A stretch of DNA of 57,283 bases from Gammaproteobacteria bacterium (GTDB taxonomy: Bacteria > Pseudomonadota > Gammaproteobacteria > JABCZS01): contig JABCZS010000011.1 in NCBI GenBank assembly GCA_013289605.1, positions 1 to 57,283 of the forward strand. Direction: 5' to 3'. The stretch's first letter is position 1. Each line of letters begins with the position of its first letter. The position numbers were made by a program, and so were the translations under genes. Positions 26,120 to 34,160 of this stretch are shown here, piece after piece. A model generated the notes under the pieces. It ran no database searches. It had not been told where the DNA came from and saw only the letters and a list, made by a program, of their open reading frames with translations.

Positions 26120-27140
26120 TTCCTCCCCTTTAATGATTAAGGATTTAAGCTGCGCGTATCAAGATCAGCCCATTTTAAATAATATTCACCTAGAAGTTAA
26201 AAAGGGTGAATTTATGGCGATCTTAGGGCCCTCCGGGGGCGGAAAATCAACGTTGTTGCGCTTAATTTCAGGGCTGGCGCAAGCGCGTGCAGGTGAAATT
26301 CAAATCGCAGGTAAAACCGTGGCACGCCAGGGCCTTAATCTTATTCCAGTTGAAAAACGCAATGTCGGTTTAGTGTTTCAGGATTATGCACTGTTTCCAT
26401 TTCAAACCGTGCGCGAGAATATTGGCTTTGGCGTTAAGAATGATCCCCAACGTGTAAATGAACTTCTTCAGTTAATTCATATGCCGCATTTAGCAGATCG
26501 CCTGCCGTATCAACTCTCAGGTGGACAACAACAACGTGTGGCATTGGCCCGTGCACTCGCACCACGGCCGCCGTTATTATTACTGGATGAGCCGTTTGCC
26601 AATGTCGATACGACCTTGCGCCAACAATTGATCACGGCCTTGCGGCAACTTGTGGCGCATGAACATACCAGTGTGATATTAGTCACGCATGATCGCAATG
26701 AAGCGTTTGCGCTGGCAGACCGTGTCGCTATTTTAATGTCGGGGCCACAGGGCAGTCATATTGTGCAATGCGCAACACCTGAAGTCGTGTATCAACAACC
26801 TGCAAATCGCGACGTTGCACTCCTTGCCGGTGCTGCGTTTTTATTACCCGCTACGGCTGCAGGTGATAGCGCACAAACGCCTTTAGGCACTGTGACCTTA
26901 CAAAACCCACAGGTGGGCAGCGGTGAAATTGTAGTGCGGCCTGAAATGGCGAGTTTTATTCCTGATCCTATGGGGAATGCTACCCTTCTGCAATGTACAT
27001 TTCAGGGGTGTCATTATCATTTATTGTGTGATACGCCAGGCGGACAATTATTTACTGAGACACGAAGCAAAACCCCTCCGGCCGTAGGCACGAAGGGGAA
27101 TGTTAAGATTATCGAGGCGTGTTGGTTTTTACCAACATAG
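26112..27140 (+). CDS. fbpC: Iron(III) ABC transporter, ATP-binding protein
   Basis: 342 aa. Walker A GPSGGGKST (39-47), signature LSGGQQQRVALARAL (about 136-150), Walker B LLLLDEPFAN, H-loop VTHDRNEA, and a C-terminal TOBE-like regulatory region (about 245-342). It powers iron import through FbpB. Confidence 0.93.
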   Translation: MSNSSPLMIKDLSCAYQDQPILNNIHLEVKKGEFMAILGPSGGGKSTLLRLISGLAQARAGEIQIAGKTVARQGLNLIPVEKRNVGLVFQDYALFPFQTVRENIGFGVKNDPQRVNELLQLIHMPHLADRLPYQLSGGQQQRVALARALAPRPPLLLLDEPFANVDTTLRQQLITALRQLVAHEHTSVILVTHDRNEAFALADRVAILMSGPQGSHIVQCATPEVVYQQPANRDVALLAGAAFLLPATAAGDSAQTPLGTVTLQNPQVGSGEIVVRPEMASFIPDPMGNATLLQCTFQGCHYHLLCDTPGGQLFTETRSKTPPAVGTKGNVKIIEACWFLPT

Positions 27141-27157
27141 ACACATCAGGTGTTCTT

Positions 27158-27655
27158 TTATTTTTTGCGAGCGAGCCGTTGATTATTACCCGTAATGGAT
27201 GCGTCAGCGATATTTTCTTTTCCTTCAGGTCTTAACTCTGGAAGTGCCTGTTGTTGACGTGGATTAAGGCTAGCCCAGATCTCTGCTCTAAACCTATTAT
27301 CCTTAGACTGTTCCGCTATATCAGAGTCAATATGTTGAACACCATAGATCCCACCTTCTCTTAAATTCCTTGAGATGATTGGCGTATTAGTGTGATAATT
27401 TTTCATAATATTGCTAATGTAAGCGACATCATTATTTTCTTTCTCTTTTCTAAGCAAGCCTTGAGCGCCTAGGTAAGCGATACAAGCGATTACTGCTTTA
27501 GTGTCGTGCCGAACACCTAGATTTGCGGTTATTGTCGTTTCACCACGCATTCTATCAAATTTCAAACCATTCCCGAGCTTCAAGATCTGTGTTAAATCCA
27601 CCCCAGATAGGGTAATCGCACAGGTCATTTGCTCCACATTAATCTTAATAGTCAT
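27158..27655 (-). CDS. Orphan protein of unknown function
   Basis: 165 aa, no family recognised and no signal peptide or membrane segment. The N-terminus is beta-like ([20 protein letters not shown]), the middle helical ([21 protein letters not shown]), and the C-terminus basic and Gln/Asn-rich. It is convergent with fbpC and divergent from folD. Its small size and unusual composition beside conserved genes suggest an acquired or fast-evolving gene. Confidence 0.5.
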   Translation of the reverse strand: MTIKINVEQMTCAITLSGVDLTQILKLGNGLKFDRMRGETTITANLGVRHDTKAVIACIAYLGAQGLLRKEKENNDVAYISNIMKNYHTNTPIISRNLREGGIYGVQHIDSDIAEQSKDNRFRAEIWASLNPRQQQALPELRPEGKENIADASITGNNQRLARKK

Positions 27656-27708
27656 TTGTCAACCTCATTTGCTTATTATGTCTGCATGCTAACACATGCT
27701 AAAGCTCT

Positions 27709-27736
27709 TTGCAAGCGAAATTTAGCTTGTTATACT
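27709..27736 (+). promoter_or_regulatory. Sigma-70 promoter for folD
   Basis: TTGCAA (27709-27714), 16-nt spacer, TATACT (27731-27736); an AAGGA site follows and the ATG is at 27767. Confidence 0.65.
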
Positions 27737-27766
27737 ACTATCCAGACATTAAGGATACATGAACCC

Positions 27767-28630
27767 ATGAGCGCACAGATCATTGATGGTAAAGCCATCG
27801 CCAAACAATGCCTAATCACCCTTGGGCAACTCATTGCTGCACAACAAAAGCTGCGTCCGCCAAAATTAGCGGTGATATTAATGGGGGAGGATGCAGCATC
27901 AGTCCTGTATGTGGCCAAGAAGTGTGAAGCAGCGACGCAAGTCGGTATAGACACTCGTGATTATCTACTGCCTTCCATGACTAGCCAAACAGAATTACTC
28001 GCCTTGATAGCCGAGCTCAATAATGACCCCAGCTTCGATGGCATTTTGGTGCAACTCCCTTTACCCAAACACATCGATACTAACATAATTATTGAGGCAA
28101 TCAATCCCCATAAAGACGTGGATGGTTTTCACCCTTATAATCTTGGCCGTCTTGCAGCGCGAGATCCTGTGCTTAGACCCTGCACGCCTTATGGGGTAAT
28201 CAAACTATTGGAACATGAACAAGTAGCACTTAAAGGTATGAATACCGTTGTGGTCGGGGCCTCAAATGTGGTCGGTCGGCCTATGGCGTTGGAATTATTG
28301 TTAAAAGGCGCGACCGTGACGGTCTGTCATCGTTTTACACAAGAATTAGCCCAGCATGTGAAGCAAGCCGATGTCCTGATTGCCTGTGCCGGCAAGCCGC
28401 ATTTAATTCAAGGGGAGTGGATAAAAAAAGATGCGGTTGTTATTGATGTGGGGATCCATCGTTTAGAGCATGGCAAAATCGTCGGGGATGTGGAGTTTGC
28501 GACTGCGCGTGAGCGCGCGCGTTTAATCACACCCGTGCCAGGGGGCGTGGGCCCCATGACGGTTGCGATGTTGATGGAGAATACTTGGCGAGCTTATCAG
28601 TTTGGGTTAAAAGATAAAAAATCACCATGA
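27767..28630 (+). CDS. folD: Bifunctional methylenetetrahydrofolate dehydrogenase/cyclohydrolase
   Basis: 287 aa from the chosen ATG (the open frame runs further upstream but the conserved start is [13 protein letters not shown]). Catalytic Y48 and K52 (SVLYVAKKC), the [12 protein letters not shown] motif and the NADP-binding [11 protein letters not shown] are present, with the terminal [12 protein letters not shown]. It interconverts 5,10-methylene-, methenyl- and 10-formyl-THF in one-carbon metabolism. A good promoter and an AAGGA site support this start. Confidence 0.96.
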   Translation: MSAQIIDGKAIAKQCLITLGQLIAAQQKLRPPKLAVILMGEDAASVLYVAKKCEAATQVGIDTRDYLLPSMTSQTELLALIAELNNDPSFDGILVQLPLPKHIDTNIIIEAINPHKDVDGFHPYNLGRLAARDPVLRPCTPYGVIKLLEHEQVALKGMNTVVVGASNVVGRPMALELLLKGATVTVCHRFTQELAQHVKQADVLIACAGKPHLIQGEWIKKDAVVIDVGIHRLEHGKIVGDVEFATARERARLITPVPGGVGPMTVAMLMENTWRAYQFGLKDKKSP

Positions 28631-28636
28631 TTGTGA

Positions 28637-31471
28637 TTACCTAATACCCGTGTCTATTTGTCTTCTCCATTTAGGCCTTTTAGTAGAATCAGAAGGTCGA
28701 ATATTAACCATGCTACTATCCATCGTATTAACATTTCCCCACGTTGGAACCAAAATTTTAATAGTTGGCTTAGTCATTTTGGCGGTAGCACTGGTTCCAA
28801 GCCGGTCACCTAATAGTTGATTGACTCTACCCCCTTTTAGTATCCGACCTAGAGTATCACTCGCAGCAGGATCATTTAAATATTCTTTCTTAATAAATCC
28901 TTTCTCAATAATGCTGTCAATACAATTAAGCGCCAAAGTTAATTTCTCAGCACGTGTACTTTTCCCCGTCCAGAAATGGGTGTAATCATCTTTATTGCTC
29001 ATTCTCTCAACACAATAAGCTTCAAGTTGATCCAGACATTCTCGCGTGCTGTAAGCGTATACAGCAGCATCCGGACTACCTTTATCTTTATTAAGAAGAA
29101 CATCAGTGTTGATGCTATTAACTCTTGCCTCAAGCAATTTCCGCTTTATTGCAAATATGGTCTGTATCTTATCCATACCATTTTCAGTTTTACTTTTATC
29201 AGCAGACTCCACGAAAATTAACTGCACAGCTGATGAGAGTATTTGATTACATTGAGTGACTTTATTTGTTTTATTTACTTGCTTTTCTTCTAAATTTTTA
29301 CCCGTTTCAGTAAAAGAAATGACTGGGTTCATCGACGCTAAAAGAGTGGTGAAGGCGTTTAGCGCAGGCAAAAGCCCTAACTGATTACGCATATGAAGTG
29401 TTCGCATTAAAGCTTCACTATAATTGCCGGAGGGTTCTTTTGAATCAATAGCTATTTTTAGTGCTCCCTCCTTTGCAGCGGGTAAAGATTTTTTATCTTC
29501 AGAAATACTGCCTGAGGTTATTATATCGTTATGACATTCACAGGCAGCAATTAATTTGTTTTCACGATTACGATCAGTAAGGCTTGCCTCTTTATCAAAA
29601 CGTTTATAAAAATATTGCTCCAAATTATGAAGAGACACAGAAGCCTGCTGAGCAGTTGCATCATTCAGATCTTTACAAAAATGAGATTCATGAATATGGC
29701 GTTTTACAACAAATATTTTATCTATTGCTGCAAAACCTGCATTGCAGTTTGCCAATCCGTAGGATGCTTTAATTATACGCATCATCGCAGCCGTGACGAT
29801 GCCATTGGCTTTTACTGGATTTAAGGTAATTAATGCTTTAGCTTGCTCGATAGCAAAGTCTATTTCCTGGAAAAAAATAATTGCAGCGAGCTTAATTTCC
29901 TGTGTAGCAGGAAGACTCTTAGCATCAGCTGAAATATCACCTGTTTGAATCACATCTTCATGACATTTAGCAATAACTCTTAATCTAGATTCCTCCCCAA
30001 AACACTCCCCATCTTTAAGCGTCTTACTGTTTTTATCCGTGAAATACTGGCAAAAACATTCCTCCAAACGATTAAGCTGCATGCCAGTTGATTTGTTAAT
30101 GTTTATTTTAGAAAGCTTAGCAAAATGAGAGGATTGTACCTGGCGTTTTAGAGAAAATATCTTTTTTATTGTTTCTAAGCTTAGCGCTTGATTTTCTGGA
30201 AAAATAAAATTTCTTGCAATCATTGAGTCTAGTAGGCCGCTGAGACTTTCATTAGCTTGCTGTGGATTAGTGCTAATTAATTTTTCAGCCTCTGCAATTT
30301 TGAAATCCATTTGCTGAATAAAAATAATGTCAGACAAATCCCCCTCAGTTGCCCCAGTCAGGCGCTTAGAGTCATCTGTAATATTGCCTGTACTCATCAA
30401 ATTATCATAACATTCAACCCCTGCCGTGAGCTTATCTTTCCAGGTAATTTTATCAGGCGAAATGATATTGGTATTTTTTTTATGAAAACAATTGTGTAAA
30501 TATGTTTCCAACTGTGCAAGGTGTGCAATAGTCAGGGAACTAATCCCTACTCCAGAAGCTTTAGCGAAATAGGAGGTGCGGATCTGGCTTTTTAGGTAAA
30601 ATATTCTTTTTATTAGTTCTAAACTTAGGCGTTCATTATTTACCGCATCATTGTTATCAAACTTTAATTCAAGGGTAAACATTGATTGCAGCAAATCAGT
30701 AAGTGCTTCATTGGCTTTACCTGGCTTAGTGCTAATTATTTTTTTCGCCTCTTCGATTTTAAAATCAATTTCCTGAAGCAAAACAAAAGTAGACAGCTCA
30801 TCATTAAACGTAAATGCGAGGCCCTTAGCCTCATCTTTAGCATTGCCGGAGGTAATCACATCATCATGACATCTAGCTGCTGCAGTAAGTCTTGCTATCC
30901 TATTATTAGGCGCAATAGTCGACGCTGAAGACACTGCAGGATCCTTTTTCTCAAAATGTTTATAAAAATAGGTTTCTAAAATAGTAAGATGCCAAGGGGT
31001 TAACGGACTGAGGGTTGCGCCGCCTACTTTAGTGAAATAGAAGCCATGTATCTGGCGTTTTAATGCAAATATATTTGAAATTTTATATCTTGAGTCATCT
31101 TCCTTGTTCCAATCAAAATTTGCATTCATCATCAGATTTAATGCATGGTTAAGAATTTTATTGGCCAAATCCGGATCATTTTTCAAGCTTGTAGCCAATG
31201 CCATAGCTTTATCTACCTGATCAAGTAATGTATTTTTGTTCGTAAAAGTCTTACTTTCAGCTGCTGTCAATACCGTAAAAGCTGCTGCACAAAAGTTTGC
31301 ATAATCCGCTGCTCGCGCTTGAGCGCTTCGAAAGAAGCTGATTCCCTCTGATGCCGCTTGATATGCAGCATAATGGCGTGGATATTCGCCAAGATCGCTA
31401 CCTATGCTCATCACATATTCATTTAATTTTTTGGCCAAATCCTTTTCTACAGCGCTAGTAATCTGCGGCAT
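28637..31471 (-). CDS. Large helical protein with five ~150-aa tandem repeats, effector candidate
   Basis: 944 aa, no family recognised, no signal peptide or membrane segment. Two motifs recur five times in register. The first is IF-x-x-K-[RS]-x-[ILV] at residues 134 (IFALKRQIH), 290 (IFYLKSQIR), 438 (IFSLKRQVQ), 586 (IFVVKRHIH) and 772 (IFAIKRKLL). The second is C-x-[DE]-x-[ILV]-[IM]-x-x-G at 201 (CHDDVITSG), 354 (CYDNLMSTG), 503 (CHEDVIQTG), 647 (CHNDIITSG) and 850 (CIDSIIEKG). Between them each unit has FQEIDF-type helices and an L-x-x-LE-x-[YC]-[FL] helix. The period is about 150 aa, with 40-60 extra residues before the last unit. The C-terminal 60 aa are basic and disordered. A PmrA-like box with one mismatch lies upstream. 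Confidence 0.75.
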   Translation of the reverse strand: MPQITSAVEKDLAKKLNEYVMSIGSDLGEYPRHYAAYQAASEGISFFRSAQARAADYANFCAAAFTVLTAAESKTFTNKNTLLDQVDKAMALATSLKNDPDLANKILNHALNLMMNANFDWNKEDDSRYKISNIFALKRQIHGFYFTKVGGATLSPLTPWHLTILETYFYKHFEKKDPAVSSASTIAPNNRIARLTAAARCHDDVITSGNAKDEAKGLAFTFNDELSTFVLLQEIDFKIEEAKKIISTKPGKANEALTDLLQSMFTLELKFDNNDAVNNERLSLELIKRIFYLKSQIRTSYFAKASGVGISSLTIAHLAQLETYLHNCFHKKNTNIISPDKITWKDKLTAGVECYDNLMSTGNITDDSKRLTGATEGDLSDIIFIQQMDFKIAEAEKLISTNPQQANESLSGLLDSMIARNFIFPENQALSLETIKKIFSLKRQVQSSHFAKLSKININKSTGMQLNRLEECFCQYFTDKNSKTLKDGECFGEESRLRVIAKCHEDVIQTGDISADAKSLPATQEIKLAAIIFFQEIDFAIEQAKALITLNPVKANGIVTAAMMRIIKASYGLANCNAGFAAIDKIFVVKRHIHESHFCKDLNDATAQQASVSLHNLEQYFYKRFDKEASLTDRNRENKLIAACECHNDIITSGSISEDKKSLPAAKEGALKIAIDSKEPSGNYSEALMRTLHMRNQLGLLPALNAFTTLLASMNPVISFTETGKNLEEKQVNKTNKVTQCNQILSSAVQLIFVESADKSKTENGMDKIQTIFAIKRKLLEARVNSINTDVLLNKDKGSPDAAVYAYSTRECLDQLEAYCVERMSNKDDYTHFWTGKSTRAEKLTLALNCIDSIIEKGFIKKEYLNDPAASDTLGRILKGGRVNQLLGDRLGTSATAKMTKPTIKILVPTWGNVNTMDSSMVNIRPSDSTKRPKWRRQIDTGIR

Positions 31472-31584
31472 ATGTACTACTCCAGTTATAATCTAAACAT
31501 CATTTTGAATGATAACTTATAAATAGTATAACATACAACCAGTCATTTTACATTCTTTAGTTATAGGTCATGCTTCACAATGGT

Positions 31585-31601
31585 ATTAATGGTAAATTAT
31601 C
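31585..31601 (-). promoter_or_regulatory. Degenerate PmrA-box-like repeat upstream of the five-repeat gene
   Basis: On the minus strand ATAAT (31600-31596) and TTAAT (31589-31585) are 11 bp apart; one base deviates from TTAAT-N6-TTAAT. TATAAC (minus strand, 31565-31560) follows 19 bp later. Inference only. Confidence 0.3.
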
Positions 31602-31841
31602 AGCAATCCTATCGTTAATGTATAAAATAGATACTGAAATGAAATACGGCTCCTCATTTAATGCCTATATTGCTTGCAAAAATACTGCGAAGTTATTTGA
31701 GGTGGCTGTGCCTCATTTTGTTAACGCCCACTTTTGCAAACCCTAACATTGCTAGCGCTTTGGGAAATAGGCTTGGAATTAGGCTGCCTTAGCCCCTGCT
31801 GCAAAGGTGTTATAACTTAATACCAAAGCATTGACATTATT

Positions 31842-31979
31842 ATGCACGGAAAGCTATATTTTAATTTTTCAGCTGAAAAAAATCAGTTTCTGATTAAGCA
31901 GAGGGGAATTAGTGCTGAGCAAGTGATCATAGCCATAGAATCTGGTGGCTTATTAGATATATTAGTTACTTATCAATAA
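31842..31979 (+). pseudogene. Truncated toxin gene (BrnT/DUF4258-like) cut by MITE-like element
   Basis: 45 codons: it begins MHGKLYFNFSAEKNQFLIKQ and continues with ISAEQVIIAIESGGLLDILV, then stops inside the inverted-repeat end of the element that begins at 31973. The start resembles small BrnT-like toxins encoded next to CopG/BrnA-type antitoxins, which are about 90 aa, so roughly half the protein is missing. The antitoxin gene follows at 32161. The family call is from memory of such pairs and is moderate. Confidence 0.6.
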
Positions 31980-32137
31980 CCCCAGGAAATAAGATACACC
32001 CAGCACCGTCATTGCGAGGAGCGTAGCTTTGCTGCAATCCAGGTTTCTGTTTTAAATCAAGCATCTAAACCTGGATTGCTTCGCCTACGGCTCGCAATGA
32101 CGGAGCTAAATAACTTCCTGTTTCCCGGGGTTATTGA
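31973..32137. mobile_element. 165-bp MITE-like palindromic element
   Basis: Ends are TCAATAACCCCAGGAAATAAG on the left and, reverse-complemented, TCAATAACCCCGGGAAACAG on the right. Inner inverted arms CGTCATTGCGAG / CTCGCAATGACG and GCAATCCAGG / CCTGGATTGC follow. No open frame. It interrupts a toxin gene just upstream of its antitoxin. The rest of 31472-32160 holds only the regulatory site and the toxin remnant. Confidence 0.8.
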
Positions 32138-32160
32138 GATGTTATTTAAAGGGGAAACAA

Positions 32161-32472
32161 ATGAAAGACCGTGACGTTTTTAACATTAAGCTAGATATAG
32201 AAGAAGCGGAAATAGCCAAGGCCATTGATAGAGCAGTTGACCAAGACCAATTAAAAAGCGTTCCTGATTTAGCTGCACAAATGACGCGAGCAAAAAGAGC
32301 TGCGACTAATACCTTGCGCAAAGACGAACGGATCACCCTGCGGATCTCCAGTGGCGATCTTGATCGTTTAAAACAAAAAGCGGCCTATAAAGGCTTACCT
32401 TATCAAACTTTTATCGCAAGTATATTGCATGAATATGCTGCTGGGCATGTTATAGAAGTACATTCGTCTTAG
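32161..32472 (+). CDS. CopG/BrnA-type antitoxin
   Basis: 103 aa from ATG 32161, which has an AAAGGGGAAA ribosome site; the open frame runs 9 codons further up into the mobile element. The C-terminal ribbon-helix-helix is clear (ERITLRISSGDLDRLKQKAA, then YKGLPYQTFIASILHEYAAG). Such antitoxins repress their own operon and neutralise the partner toxin. Here the toxin is truncated, so the antitoxin survives alone and has probably lost its native promoter. A hairpin with a T run follows. Confidence 0.82.
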   Translation: MKDRDVFNIKLDIEEAEIAKAIDRAVDQDQLKSVPDLAAQMTRAKRAATNTLRKDERITLRISSGDLDRLKQKAAYKGLPYQTFIASILHEYAAGHVIEVHSS

Positions 32473-32517
32473 AAAATTGATGAAGAAGTGCGCCACTGTT
32501 TGTCAAAAAAGATAGCA

Positions 32518-32549
32518 TAGAGGAGCGTTCAAAACGCTTCCTATTTTTC
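32518..32549 (+). terminator. Probable terminator after the antitoxin gene
   Basis: AGGA-GCGTT, loop CAA, AACGC-TTCCT (one bulged T), followed by ATTTTTC. Confidence 0.6.
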
Positions 32550-32624
32550 ATCTTGCATATCTTGACGAAATTGCTCAAATATAGCTTGGGCTTTTAATAG
32601 TTTATCGACCTTTATTGCATTCAT
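32541..32624 (-). CDS. Possible 27-aa small ORF coupled to cysS
   Basis: Reads MNAIKVDKLLKAQAIFEQFR plus seven polar residues. An AGGAG Shine-Dalgarno inside the last cysS codons lies 6 nt from the ATG, which itself is 2 nt beyond the cysS stop. The peptide is an amphipathic helix by eye. It could be a true small protein or the stump of a longer gene. Confidence 0.4.
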   Translation of the reverse strand: MNAIKVDKLLKAQAIFEQFRQDMQDEK

Positions 32625-32626
32625 AT

Positions 32627-34027
32627 TTAACTCCTGCGCCAGCAGCTACCAGTAGCATTATCTTCGAGAATTACACCTTTATCTAATAACTCGTTACGGA
32701 TCGCATCGGCTTTGGCAAAATCTTTAGCAAGACGCGCGGCCTTGCGATCGGCAATCAATTGCTCGATGGCATCATTGCTAAGCGCATCTAAGTTGGCGCT
32801 GGGTTTACTCGTCTGCTGAAAAAACACTTCCGGCGCTAAACTTAATAAACCTATGGTACCGGCAAGTTGTTTCAATACGCTGGCAAGTTCATCTGCATGA
32901 CTACTGTCTAAACTACTCGCAATATTGACTTCTCTGGCCAAATCAAATAATACCGATAAGGCTTCAGGAGTATTAAAATCATCATCCATAGCGGCATAAA
33001 AACGTTTGACGTAAGCGTTATTTTCATCCAGTTCCACCTCGCTTAATTTTCTGCAACGTAGCGCTAAATACAAACGTTCACAACAGGCCCGCGCTTGCTG
33101 CAGATTTTCTTGAGAATAATTAACTGGACTTCTGTAATGGCTGGAAATTAAGAAAAAACGCACGGTTTGCGCATCAAAGGTTTTTAAAACATCGCGTATG
33201 GTAAAAAAGTTACCTAAAGATTTAGACATTTTTTCCGCATCGACTTCGACAAAACCCGTATGGATCCACAGGTTCACAAAATGCTTACCGGTAGCACCTT
33301 CGGATTGCGCGCGCTCATTTTCATGATGCGGAAACACTAAATCATGGCCACCGCCATGGATATCTAAAGTCTCACCTAGAATATCGGTGGCCATGGCCGA
33401 ACATTCAATATGCCAGCCCGGCCGCCCTAAGCCCCAGGGTGAAGGCCAACTGGGCTCGCCCGGTTTAGCAGCTTTCCAAAGCACAAAATCGAGCGGATCT
33501 TGTTTATCTTCATTCACATCAACCCTGGCGCCTACACATAAATCATCTAGTTTACGGTGCGATAGTGCGCCATAACTTGCAAACTTACGCACGTGATAGT
33601 ACACGTCGTTATTTTTTGCGACATAGGCGTAACCATTTGCTATGAGCGTTGTAATCATCGCAATCATTTGCGGGATGGTTTGGGTGGCTCTAGGTTCTTG
33701 GGACGGTGATTGTGCACCTAAAGCCGCAAAATCTTCATGCATGGCTAATATGAAACGATCAACCAAGGTTTCGACTGATTCCTTATTCTCATGCGCGCGC
33801 TTGATGATTTTATCGTCGATATCCGTGATATTACGAACATAATTAACCTCAAAACCGCGGGCAAGTAAATAACGATACATCACATCAAAAGCCAAAACCG
33901 TGCGCGCATGGCCGATATGGCAATAATCGTACACCGTGATGCCGCAGACATACATATTGATTTTGCCTGGGGTAATCGGTGTGAATAAATCTTTTTGTTT
34001 GGTAAAGCTGTTGTGGATGTAGAGCAT
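32627..34027 (-). CDS. cysS: Cysteinyl-tRNA synthetase
   Basis: 466 aa class I synthetase. Zinc ligand C28 (YVCGITVYDY), HIGH motif HIGH (37-40), second zinc region WHIECSAM, KMSKS at 266-270 and the C-terminal DALR/anticodon part. It charges tRNA-Cys. It is downstream of the ankyrin gene with a 130-bp gap and is probably transcribed on its own. Confidence 0.97.
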   Translation of the reverse strand: MLYIHNSFTKQKDLFTPITPGKINMYVCGITVYDYCHIGHARTVLAFDVMYRYLLARGFEVNYVRNITDIDDKIIKRAHENKESVETLVDRFILAMHEDFAALGAQSPSQEPRATQTIPQMIAMITTLIANGYAYVAKNNDVYYHVRKFASYGALSHRKLDDLCVGARVDVNEDKQDPLDFVLWKAAKPGEPSWPSPWGLGRPGWHIECSAMATDILGETLDIHGGGHDLVFPHHENERAQSEGATGKHFVNLWIHTGFVEVDAEKMSKSLGNFFTIRDVLKTFDAQTVRFFLISSHYRSPVNYSQENLQQARACCERLYLALRCRKLSEVELDENNAYVKRFYAAMDDDFNTPEALSVLFDLAREVNIASSLDSSHADELASVLKQLAGTIGLLSLAPEVFFQQTSKPSANLDALSNDAIEQLIADRKAARLAKDFAKADAIRNELLDKGVILEDNATGSCWRRS

Positions 34028-34160
34028 AGTGTAAATCCCTTAGGTGGAATTAATTATAATGCAGATTTGGGGTGGGGACAATGCGAAGTGATTGCTCAAA
34101 GTTTGCACACTGCTCTATTGCCAAAGAGAACAAGAAGTCGATGAATTAAAAGAATGACTA

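Noticed and set aside
31570-31746. A 58-codon open frame on the plus strand upstream of the toxin remnant
   Set aside because: No ribosome binding site, no recognisable domain, and it overlaps the likely regulatory region of the 944-aa gene. Probably chance.
31973-32137. The 165-bp element considered as a remnant insertion sequence with transposase
   Set aside because: No open frame or transposase motif; it is a symmetric non-coding element.
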